NCBI GenBank assembly: GCA_031555675.1
Contig: JAVBUB010000173.1
Location: forward strand, 1 to 8,845
Origin: JAISJU01 sp031555675
GTDB taxonomy: Bacteria > Bacteroidota > Bacteroidia > Bacteroidales > Paludibacteraceae
Reading direction: 5' to 3'
Length of the DNA stretch: 8,845 bases
The notes below the pieces were generated by a model, which saw only the letters and a list, made by a program, of their open reading frames with translations, ran no database searches and was not told where the DNA came from. This document shows, piece by piece, positions 1-5,478 of the stretch. How positions within the stretch are numbered: the first letter of the stretch is position 1; each line of letters starts with the position of its first letter. Position numbers and translations under genes: made by a program.

Positions 1-18
1 ATATTGAATTATAATAAT

Positions 19-141
19 GGTCTAAAGAATAAAGTTTTACGTAGTACGTTTTACATTATACGTTTTGGCGTACTATTTCAAAGTCAGCTACGTAAAACTT
101 AGAACGTAAAACGTATAACTTAATAAAGGTCTAAAGAATAA
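19..141 (+). repeat. Interspersed ACGT-rich repeat, left copy
   Basis: The core 31-141 matches 8658-8775 in the same orientation, with three substitutions and one 7-bp length difference. Two nested inverted pairs are visible: arm A 32-44 with 88-100 (13 bp, perfect) and arm B 56-66 with 108-118 (11 bp, perfect). A second B-like stretch, 45-54, can also pair with 106-115. The arms are ordered A, B, A', B'. A 14-bp word, GGTCTAAAGAATAA, lies just before (19-32) and at the end (128-141) of this copy, which gives a 109-bp period. There is no coding capacity. It could be a non-autonomous mobile or REP-like element, or a partial tandem unit; the sequence alone does not decide. Confidence 0.85.
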
Positions 142-170
142 CCTTATTTTTAATCTTGAATAAAATTTGT

Positions 171-178
171 TAACTTTG
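171..178 (+). promoter_or_regulatory. Bacteroidales -7 promoter element for the acyltransferase gene
   Basis: TAACTTTG is an exact match to the Bacteroidales -7 consensus TAnnTTTG. No good TTG -33 box lies 19-21 bp upstream. Transcription should start near 183-186, which leaves about 30 nt of A-rich leader before the ATG at 216. It also makes an in-frame TTG at 186 an unlikely start, because that codon would sit at the transcript's 5' end. Confidence 0.6.
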
Positions 179-215
179 TATTCATTTGGCTACAAACATT
201 AAAATAAAATTGAAA

Positions 216-1361
216 ATGGAACATAATTTCGACGATATCAGGCCTTTTAATGATAAAGAAATGCAAGCTGAGATTCAAATACTAAGTGAAGACGAAAATT
301 TTCTGAGTTTATTGATGAATCTTTTTCCTCAAAGTTCGCATGAAGATATATTGAAATTATTGAACAGCTTCCAGACTGTTAGAGATTTTCAGGTATATCT
401 CATTGATAAAATTGTAAAGCCATTAATGTTGCATACAACGACTGGTGTTGTATGCTCGGGTTTCGAAGAAATCAAAAACAGCTTCAACCGGTTATTTATT
501 TCCAACCATAGGGATATCGTACTGGATGCCGTATATCTGAACTTTTTGCTGCTTCAAGAAGGCAGAGATACCTGCGAAATAGCTATAGGAGATAATCTTT
601 TTATATATCCATGGATAGAAAAAGTTGTGCGTATCAATAAGAGCATTGTTGTAAAAAGGAATATTACGGGACGGGCACAACATGCTGTTCCATGTGAATT
701 ATCTGCTTATTTACGGCATGCTATTACAGAAAAGAATAGCTCTGTTTGGATTGCGCAACGTGAAGGACGAGCCAAAGATTCTAATGATATAACTCAGGTG
801 GCTTTATTGAAAATGTTGAATATGAGCGGTAAATCCGGTTGTTTTACAGACAATATGAGGCAATTGAATATAACACCGGTTACCATTTCTTACGAATATG
901 ATCCTTGTGATTACCTGAAAGCCAAAGAATTTCAGGAAAAAAGAGATAATCCCGATTACAAGAAAAAACCGGAAACCGATGCGCTGAATATGAAAACAGG
1001 TATCGAAGGACAAAAAGGAAGAGTTCAATATGTTATATCCGAACTTCAAGGAATTGAGACCATAAAACAGGGTACTGTTAATGAACAATTGGAAGAACTG
1101 GCTCTATTGATAGATAAGCATATCCATAAAAACTATACGATTTATCCGGGTAATATGATAGCTTTCGATTTATTGGAAGGAAAAAACATGTATACCGGAA
1201 AATATTCAGAAGAAGAAAAAACCACATTCGAGAAATATTTACAAAGACAGCTGGATAAAATAAAGCTCGAAAATAAAGACGTCCCTTTTCTGCGAAAAAA
1301 AATACTGGAAATGTATGCCAATCCGCTAACTAACCACTTGAAAGCAACAAAACTTAATTAA
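216..1361 (+). CDS. PlsB/PlsC-type glycerolipid acyltransferase
   Basis: This 381-residue protein resembles 1-acyl-sn-glycerol-3-phosphate / glycerol-3-phosphate acyltransferases, which move an acyl chain onto a glycerophosphate acceptor at the inner membrane. Visible motifs are block I NHRDIVLD (97-104), a block II-like GDNLF (125-129), block III QREGRAKD (181-188) and a block IV-like ITPVTISYEYDP (219-230). In block I the histidine and the following aspartate are separated by five residues rather than the canonical four. The ATG at 216 is preferred over an in-frame TTG at 186, because the -7 element at 171-178 places transcription start at about the TTG. No clear transmembrane helix is seen, so peripheral membrane association is inferred. 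The lipoprotein gene begins 13 nt after the stop, so the two are probably co-transcribed. The acceptor (glycerol-3-phosphate, lysophosphatidate or an ornithine-type lipid) cannot be assigned. Confidence 0.8.
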   Translation: MEHNFDDIRPFNDKEMQAEIQILSEDENFLSLLMNLFPQSSHEDILKLLNSFQTVRDFQVYLIDKIVKPLMLHTTTGVVCSGFEEIKNSFNRLFISNHRDIVLDAVYLNFLLLQEGRDTCEIAIGDNLFIYPWIEKVVRINKSIVVKRNITGRAQHAVPCELSAYLRHAITEKNSSVWIAQREGRAKDSNDITQVALLKMLNMSGKSGCFTDNMRQLNITPVTISYEYDPCDYLKAKEFQEKRDNPDYKKKPETDALNMKTGIEGQKGRVQYVISELQGIETIKQGTVNEQLEELALLIDKHIHKNYTIYPGNMIAFDLLEGKNMYTGKYSEEEKTTFEKYLQRQLDKIKLENKDVPFLRKKILEMYANPLTNHLKATKLN

Positions 1362-1374
1362 TAAGTAGTTAACA

Positions 1375-2046
1375 ATGAAAAAAGTAAACGCCATAATATC
1401 GCTGTTAATATATAGTTTGTTGTTTCTATCCTGTTCGTTAGAAAATGATGATAATGAAACCGAAACAATCAGTATGTTTGGAATAGTGGAAAATCCCAAC
1501 CAACTCGCAAAATATTATTTATTGACAGACGATGGCACCAGACTTTATACCGAAAAAATCGGAGAAAGAACAGGCAGCAGCATCGTGAATCCTAAAGATA
1601 GCGCACGGGTTTATGCCGAATACGAAATGCTAAGTCCTTCCTCCGCTAATAACATCAAAATCAAATCTTTGATATCTCCACCCATTAATGAAATAACAGA
1701 AGAAAGCAGTTCCAGGTATGATAAATATAATCTGAACATACGATATGCAGGAGGTCCTGATTATCTTAATATTAGCATCTCCCATTATTATACTTCATGG
1801 TCTAATGATTATAAACACCAACTTACTCTCATCAAAAAAGAATATAAGGAAGATGAAGCTTATTTTGATTTGGTATATAACAATGGCGGAGATCCAGGCA
1901 AAGATTATATTGTATCGCCGTTTTGTTTCGATTTGTCCCCATTAAAAACCATCTACAAAGACAGCCTAAAAATAATTATCAACGCATACGAAAAAGGAGA
2001 AAACAATCCACAGTCATATACGTTAAAATATAAATGGAAAAATTAA
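1375..2046 (+). CDS. NigD-like surface lipoprotein
   Basis: This 223-residue protein has a lipoprotein signal: basic MKK, a hydrophobic stretch 6-18, then a lipobox-like FLSC with the lipidated Cys at 20. The acidic residues after it (S-L-E-N-D-D-N-E) resemble Bacteroidota lipoprotein export signals, so display on the outer surface of the outer membrane is likely. The remainder follows the NigD-like family plan. A small N-terminal beta domain (about 32-100) contains a YYLLTDDGTRLY stretch. A C-terminal beta domain (about 115-223) contains YLNISISHYY, then FDLSPL, and ends in YTLKYKW. The family takes its name from a gene in the nigrescin bacteriocin locus of Prevotella nigrescens; its biochemical role is unknown and no immunity role is claimed here. 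It follows the acyltransferase by 13 nt with no promoter between them, so it is probably the second gene of that operon. Confidence 0.75.
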   Translation: MKKVNAIISLLIYSLLFLSCSLENDDNETETISMFGIVENPNQLAKYYLLTDDGTRLYTEKIGERTGSSIVNPKDSARVYAEYEMLSPSSANNIKIKSLISPPINEITEESSSRYDKYNLNIRYAGGPDYLNISISHYYTSWSNDYKHQLTLIKKEYKEDEAYFDLVYNNGGDPGKDYIVSPFCFDLSPLKTIYKDSLKIIINAYEKGENNPQSYTLKYKWKN

Positions 2047-2128
2047 AGAAACTGTTTAAATTTCTTATTCATCATTTTTCTATTTCATATTCATAGGTAA
2101 TTAATTGATTTATGATGCATTATTCAAA

Positions 2129-3037
2129 ATGAAACAAATTAACAAAACCGGCCACTTGGCCATTTTTACCGCCAATGTAATCTTCGGATTAAACCTGATT
2201 GTATCCAAAACATTGATGCCAGTTTATATTTCGCCCATGGCATTAACATTTTTCAGGATGACAGGCGCTTGCGTTTTGTTTTTTCTCGCATCATTTGTTA
2301 TCCCCAGTGAAAAAATAGCCAAACGCGATTATCTGATGTTATTTCTGGCATCACTTTTCGGTTTGTTAATCAACCAGATGTCTTTCTTAAAAGGCTTGTC
2401 CTACACTTCGCCAATCGACGCTTCGCTTATCCTTACCTCGTTGCCTATTTTGGCCATGCTTATTTCTGCTGCCTATTTAAAAGAACCTATTACACGATTA
2501 AAAGTTTTTGGTGTTTTAGTCGGAGCTTCGGGGGCTGTTATCATTATTTATAACAGTCATTCCGTTAGTACATTTGCAGGAGAAAATCATTTTTTAGGCA
2601 ATCTGCTCTGCTTTGTGAGCTGCCTTTCTTATGCTATGTATCTTGTCTTTTTCAAGGCATTAATGGGCAAATACCATCCTGTTACTATTATGAAATGGAT
2701 GTTCCTGTACGCGAGCATTCTGGCGATACCTTTCTGTTATAAAGATGTAATCTCTATTGATTATGCCGCATTGCCCGATCATGTTTATTGGAGAATTCTA
2801 TATGTGGTATGCGGCGCCTCATTTCTAGCCTACCTCCTTATTCCTATCGGGGTACGGGAACTACGCCCAACCACCGTGAGCATGTACAATTACCTGCAAC
2901 CGTTAATAGCTTCGCTGATTGCCGTAATGATGGGGATTGATACTTTCGGGTTCTGGAAAACACTGGCTGCCGTGCTTATTTTCTTAGGTGTATTTTTGGT
3001 AACTCAAAGTAAATCCAGGGCAGATTTGGAAGCCTGA
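2129..3037 (+). CDS. EamA/DMT-family inner-membrane transporter
   Basis: This 302-residue, very hydrophobic protein shows the duplicated EamA architecture of the drug/metabolite transporter superfamily. The first five-helix repeat spans about residues 8-140 and the second about 156-293, giving ten predicted membrane helices. Family marks are YLKEPIT (116-122) followed by GVLVGASGAVIII at the end of repeat 1, and MYNYLQPLIASLIAVMMGID (252-271) near the end of repeat 2. Proteins of this type usually export amino acids, nucleosides or other small metabolites; the substrate cannot be predicted here. The ATG at 2129 is chosen over an in-frame TTG at 2105, because MKQINKTGHLAIF gives the usual short cytoplasmic N-terminus. 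It starts 82 nt after the lipoprotein gene, so it may be read through or have its own promoter; no convincing -7 element was found. It converges on queG, with 36 bp between the two stops. Confidence 0.88.
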   Translation: MKQINKTGHLAIFTANVIFGLNLIVSKTLMPVYISPMALTFFRMTGACVLFFLASFVIPSEKIAKRDYLMLFLASLFGLLINQMSFLKGLSYTSPIDASLILTSLPILAMLISAAYLKEPITRLKVFGVLVGASGAVIIIYNSHSVSTFAGENHFLGNLLCFVSCLSYAMYLVFFKALMGKYHPVTIMKWMFLYASILAIPFCYKDVISIDYAALPDHVYWRILYVVCGASFLAYLLIPIGVRELRPTTVSMYNYLQPLIASLIAVMMGIDTFGFWKTLAAVLIFLGVFLVTQSKSRADLEA

Positions 3038-3045
3038 TTTTTTGA

Positions 3046-3066
3046 ACCACTTAGCTCCTTAGTGGT
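3046..3066. terminator. Hairpin between convergent genes, possible bidirectional terminator
   Basis: ACCACT (3046-3051) and AGTGGT (3061-3066) are perfect inverted arms, and two further pairs can form inside them after one mismatch. It lies in the 36-bp gap between the convergent stops of the EamA gene and queG, where a shared terminator would be expected. Neither strand has a clear U-tract after the stem, so it is not a classical intrinsic terminator. Confidence 0.35.
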
Positions 3067-3073
3067 AATATGA

Positions 3074-4009
3074 TTAGTCAGAAGAATCCTTTGAAGCGAT
3101 AACTTTCAGTGTATCCATTATTTTGTTGTATCCGGCTCGCTTTACCGCCGACTTTTTAAATAACGCATTGAAAAGCCCTTTGGTCATCATCTCCCAGTCT
3201 TCCTGCATCATATTCAGCAAAAAATCCGAAGGTTGCAGTTCTTCAAAATGATGCGGATGCGCTTTCTTTTTATTCCACGGGCAAACATCCTGGCATATAT
3301 CACATCCAAACAGGCAATTAGATAAATGCGCCTGAAACTCTTCCGGAATTTCACCTTTTTTCTCTATTGTTAAATAAGAAATACAACGGGAAGCATCAAC
3401 CCTGTGTTTTGTAAGCGCTTTGGTCGGACAAGCGTCAATACACCGCGAACAGGAACCACAGCGGTCAACCTGTGGCACATCATATTCCAGCTTCATATCC
3501 ACAACCAACTCACCGATAAAGAAAAAAGAACCCAACTCGCTGTTAAGCAGATTAGTGTTTTTTCCAACCCAGCCAAGCCCTGCCTTTTCCGCCCACCGGC
3601 GTTCCAATACCGGAGCAGAGTCACAATAGGCCGTTCCATTTACAATACCTGCATGTTGAGCTATAAACTCTTTTAATTCGTTTAACTTTGATTTGATAAT
3701 ATAATGATAATCTGATCCATAAGCATATTTTGCCAATTGAGGAGCAGATGTATTCTGAAGTTTCTGAGGAAAATAATTAAGTAGTACAACGATAACAGAG
3801 CGGGCATTTTCTACCAGCAATTGCGGATTAAGCCTTTTGTCGAAATAGTTTTCCATATAACCCATTTCGCCATGTGCTTTAGACTGGAGCCATTGCTTTA
3901 AAAAGTTTTCATCTTCCGATAAAAATCCGGCTTTGGCTATGCCGCAAGCATCAAAACCCAATATTGATGCCTGTTTTTTTATGATGTCCGAAATTTCAGA
4001 TTTCGTCAT
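3074..4009 (-). CDS. queG: Epoxyqueuosine reductase QueG
   Basis: QueG performs the last step of queuosine synthesis: cobalamin-dependent reduction of epoxyqueuosine to queuosine at the wobble position of GUN-anticodon tRNAs, in the cytoplasm. The 311-residue protein shows both ferredoxin-type iron-sulfur motifs, CGSCSRCIDACP (Cys184, 187, 190, 194) and CDICQDVCPW (Cys236, 239, 243), plus the family's RCISYLTIEKKG (208-219). The active-site block YCDSAPVLERRWAEKAGLGW includes Asp130, the likely general acid. The C-terminus ends soon after the second cluster, with only a stub (about 286-305) of the HEAT-like repeat seen in longer proteobacterial QueG (about 380 residues); my recollection is that short forms are common in Bacteroidota. 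The start at 4009 gives the usual N-terminus ahead of ASILGFDACGIAKA. It lies 97 nt downstream of the lipid kinase on the same strand, so co-transcription is possible but not shown. Confidence 0.95.
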   Translation of the reverse strand: MTKSEISDIIKKQASILGFDACGIAKAGFLSEDENFLKQWLQSKAHGEMGYMENYFDKRLNPQLLVENARSVIVVLLNYFPQKLQNTSAPQLAKYAYGSDYHYIIKSKLNELKEFIAQHAGIVNGTAYCDSAPVLERRWAEKAGLGWVGKNTNLLNSELGSFFFIGELVVDMKLEYDVPQVDRCGSCSRCIDACPTKALTKHRVDASRCISYLTIEKKGEIPEEFQAHLSNCLFGCDICQDVCPWNKKKAHPHHFEELQPSDFLLNMMQEDWEMMTKGLFNALFKKSAVKRAGYNKIMDTLKVIASKDSSD

Positions 4010-4106
4010 AGCTTTATCGTTATAAAGTTTTTAAGGTTTATAAAGTGAAAAAAACGCAATAAAATAAGCTATTATGCAACTTTACAACCTTAATAATTTA
4101 TCTTTT

Positions 4107-4982
4107 TTACTGAACAAACACCTTCAACCCATGACGCACTATTTGTATGTCTATAACCTCTCCATCCGTTCCGGCTTCGCCATCGAAATGAAAAGAGCCT
4201 GCTTGTTCGCGGATTAGCCTAACCTTATCCGTTTTCATCATGAATATATAATGGCTTTTGTCTATCTTCTTTGTAAAAAGACGCAATGCCAATTCCGGAG
4301 CAAATACAAACGGAAAGTTACTTAACACACACACATCCATCATGCCATCCTGCAGGTCGGCATGAGGTGCTATAAAAGCATTATTCCCGTATTGCGACGC
4401 ATTGGCAAAAGTGATTAAAAATGCTTCTTGCTCTATATCTACTTCATCATTCTTAAGCCTGTATTTCTGAGGTTTATAAAAAAAATATTCTATAATAATT
4501 TTTTCAAGATATGTTTTTAATCCTCTTTTTCCGGCCAAAGCGAATTGCTGGCTGATATGGGCATCAAAACCTACGCCGCATGTACAAAAGAAAATATGAT
4601 GATTGGCTTTACCATAATCTACATCAATAACTTTGGCATGATTCAGGTATTCGATTGCCTTGGAGGTATTGAGCGGAATTTTTAAATGCCGGGCCAATCC
4701 ATTACCAGACCCCAATGGCACAATACCCATAGCGCTTTTGGTATGTACCAATCCTCTCCCCACTTCATTCACAGTGCCATCGCCACCCACAGCCACGATA
4801 TAAGGATATCCTTCGCAAGAAAGATATTGAGCTAACTCAGTAGCATGCCCAGCTCTTTCCGTATAAAAAACATGAGGTTCGAATTTACTTTTATCAAGCA
4901 AAGAATCAATAAGCGCCGGTATATTTTTTTTACTTTTTACGCCGGAAATCGGATTAACAATGAAAGCTATTTTTGGTTGCAT
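4107..4982 (-). CDS. Diacylglycerol kinase family lipid kinase
   Basis: This 291-residue protein has the diacylglycerol kinase catalytic fold shared by YegS, BmrU and DgkB-type enzymes, which transfer the ATP gamma-phosphate to a lipid hydroxyl. In order: NPISG (10-14) of the first nucleotide-contact loop; AVGGDGTVNEV (64-74), the signature glycine-rich loop; VPLGSGNGLARHL (88-100), the second nucleotide-binding block; CGVGFDAHI (135-143); and HFDGEAG (265-271), where the C-terminal beta-sandwich supplies catalytic acidic residues. Length and motif spacing are normal for the family. The substrate could be diacylglycerol, a sphingoid base or ceramide; some Bacteroidales make sphingolipids, but the sequence does not distinguish these. 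It is the first gene of a minus-strand pair with queG and diverges from the ABC operon across a 496-bp gap. Its own promoter was not identified; a 7/8 match to the -7 consensus lies on the minus strand near 5019-5026. Confidence 0.92.
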   Translation of the reverse strand: MQPKIAFIVNPISGVKSKKNIPALIDSLLDKSKFEPHVFYTERAGHATELAQYLSCEGYPYIVAVGGDGTVNEVGRGLVHTKSAMGIVPLGSGNGLARHLKIPLNTSKAIEYLNHAKVIDVDYGKANHHIFFCTCGVGFDAHISQQFALAGKRGLKTYLEKIIIEYFFYKPQKYRLKNDEVDIEQEAFLITFANASQYGNNAFIAPHADLQDGMMDVCVLSNFPFVFAPELALRLFTKKIDKSHYIFMMKTDKVRLIREQAGSFHFDGEAGTDGEVIDIQIVRHGLKVFVQ

Positions 4983-5157
4983 ATAAATAAGTCGGATTTA
5001 TTTCTTTAAAAAAATGATGCAAAATAAAATACACAGAAAAACGTTATAAAACCTATATGTATTACATTTAAAATAACTTTGATTGAAACAATCTTAAAAA
5101 AACAGCGAAAGCTTTAATCTTTACTGTTTTCTTTAAATGATTTTCTGTCAAGCATTA

Positions 5158-5177
5158 AACTACCCTTATGGGTAGTT
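5158..5177. promoter_or_regulatory. Operator-like palindrome AACTACCC-TTAT-GGGTAGTT
   Basis: Two perfect 8-bp arms (5158-5165 and 5170-5177) are separated by TTAT. The GC-rich CTACCC/GGGTAG core stands out in a very AT-rich region. The right arm ends in the first two bases of the TTG -33 box at 5176-5178, so a dimeric protein bound here would touch or compete with RNA polymerase. TACC/GGTA half-sites are known for NarL/FixJ-type (LuxR-HTH) response regulators such as NarL; assigning that class here is an inference. A rho-independent terminator is unlikely because no U-run follows. Confidence 0.5.
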
Positions 5178-5206
5178 GACCAGCATGTTTTTTAGTTGTA
5201 ATTTCG
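5176..5206 (+). promoter_or_regulatory. Orphan Bacteroidales promoter, TTG-N20-TAATTTCG
   Basis: A TTG -33 box (5176-5178) is followed after exactly 20 bp by TAATTTCG (5199-5206), which matches seven of the eight positions of TAnnTTTG. The spacing is within the 19-21 bp expected for the Bacteroidales primary sigma factor, and this is the only promoter in the window with both boxes recognisable. Transcription should begin near 5211-5213. No conventional gene follows for 260 bp. Confidence 0.5.
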
Positions 5207-5210
5207 TATT

Positions 5211-5312
5211 TTTTAGAATTAAAGATTACTATCCTTACTTTATTAATTAAAACAGAAAATCATGAAAAATCAAATCTATTTGTTGATCCTAATAGATTTG
5301 ATTTTTCTCTAA
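5211..5312 (+). ncRNA. Putative ~100-nt transcript with a 16-codon hydrophobic ORF
   Basis: The orphan promoter upstream and the strong hairpin at 5265-5306 would delimit a short RNA of about 100 nt. It contains one micro-ORF, ATG 5262 to TAA 5310-5312, encoding MKNQIYLLILIDLIFL, a basic start followed by a hydrophobic run like a small membrane peptide or leader peptide. Codons 2 to 15 coincide with the hairpin, so translation and folding would exclude each other. The peptide could be a by-product of the inverted repeat rather than a selected product. No known RNA family is recognised, and the 5' end is approximate. Confidence 0.3.
5265..5306. terminator. Perfect 16-bp hairpin, terminator-like on both strands
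   Basis: The left arm 5265-5280 and right arm 5291-5306 are exact reverse complements, with a 10-nt loop (5281-5290). The stem opens with five A and closes with five T, followed by CTCT, so it has terminator form on the plus strand and, by symmetry, on the minus strand. It would end the short transcript from the 5176-5206 promoter about 165 bp before the ABC operon. It could instead act as an attenuator, or as a protecting 3' stem for a small RNA. Confidence 0.55.
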
Positions 5313-5373
5313 AATAATAATATCAACTATCACACAACTGATTCGCAAACTAAAAATTTGCACTGACAGAATG

Positions 5374-5383
5374 CACCATGGTG
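5374..5383. repeat. 10-bp palindrome CACCATGGTG
   Basis: This is a perfect 10-bp palindrome in an AT-rich stretch 72 bp before the -7 element of the ABC operon. Position and symmetry would suit an upstream operator, but it is short and no regulator is implicated. Confidence 0.25.
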
Positions 5384-5393
5384 TTATAAAAGT

Positions 5394-5414
5394 TTTTATC
5401 TAATAAAGATAAAA
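5394..5414. repeat. AT-rich inverted repeat upstream of the ABC operon
   Basis: TTTTATCT (5394-5401) and AGATAAAA (5407-5414) are perfect arms around AATAA. The stem is weak as RNA and could be a chance product of base composition. It lies about 40 bp upstream of the ABC operon -7 box. Confidence 0.25.
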
Positions 5415-5454
5415 TACCTGAAAAACATCTTCAATAGAATTCCAATTTTTAATC

Positions 5455-5462
5455 TATTTTTG
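5455..5462 (+). promoter_or_regulatory. Bacteroidales -7 element for the ABC exporter operon
   Basis: TATTTTTG is an exact TAnnTTTG match 16 bp before the ATG at 5479, so the leader would be only about ten bases. No TTG is present 19-21 bp upstream, so the -33 box is weak or the promoter depends on an activator. Confidence 0.5.
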
Positions 5463-5478
5463 TACAAAAGTAATAAAA

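Larger units (their letters stand above)
5137..5263. repeat. 12-bp inverted repeat flanking an orphan promoter
   Basis: ATGATTTTCTGT (5137-5148) is the exact reverse complement of ACAGAAAATCAT (5252-5263). The pair brackets the palindrome and promoter. The right arm ends inside the ATG of the 16-codon ORF, so it covers that ORF's translation start region. The left arm lies upstream of the predicted transcript, so pairing would act on DNA or on a separate RNA. It could be chance in AT-rich sequence. Confidence 0.45.
4983..5478. other. Long divergent intergenic region with regulatory structure
   Basis: This 496-bp AT-rich gap holds no conventional gene. From left to right it contains: a weak minus-strand -7-like site near 5019; inverted arms AAAACAG/CTGTTTT (5099-5105 and 5124-5130); a 12-bp inverted repeat (5137-5148 with 5252-5263); the palindrome, promoter and hairpin unit at 5158-5312; the 10-bp palindrome CACCATGGTG at 5374-5383; an AT-only hairpin at 5394-5414; and the ABC operon promoter at 5455-5462. 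No tRNA-like structure is seen. Confidence 0.7.

Noticed and set aside
1..141. CRISPR array or attachment sites at the window edges
   Set aside because: There is no series of regularly spaced short repeats with unique spacers. The two copies are about 110 bp, 8.6 kb apart, with no integrase or cas gene between them.
186..215. TTG at 186 as the start of the acyltransferase gene
   Set aside because: The -7 element at 171-178 puts the transcript start at about this codon, and the added residues (ATNIKIKLK) do not look like a family N-terminus. ATG at 216 is better.
2105..2128. TTG at 2105 as the start of the EamA gene
   Set aside because: ATG at 2129 gives the usual short, basic cytoplasmic lead before helix 1; the extra eight residues have no support.
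3404..3676. Plus-strand open frames inside queG
   Set aside because: They lie antisense to a clearly conserved enzyme and have no recognisable product or promoter.
3074..4009. QueG as a truncated pseudogene because it lacks the full HEAT-like tail
   Set aside because: All cluster cysteines and the active-site Asp are present, the frame ends cleanly, and short forms of about 310 residues are, to my knowledge, normal in this phylum.
5099..5130. AAAACAG/CTGTTTT hairpin as a terminator
   Set aside because: The stem is seven pairs around an 18-nt loop in very AT-rich DNA, and no gene ends nearby, so it is mentioned only in the intergenic description.
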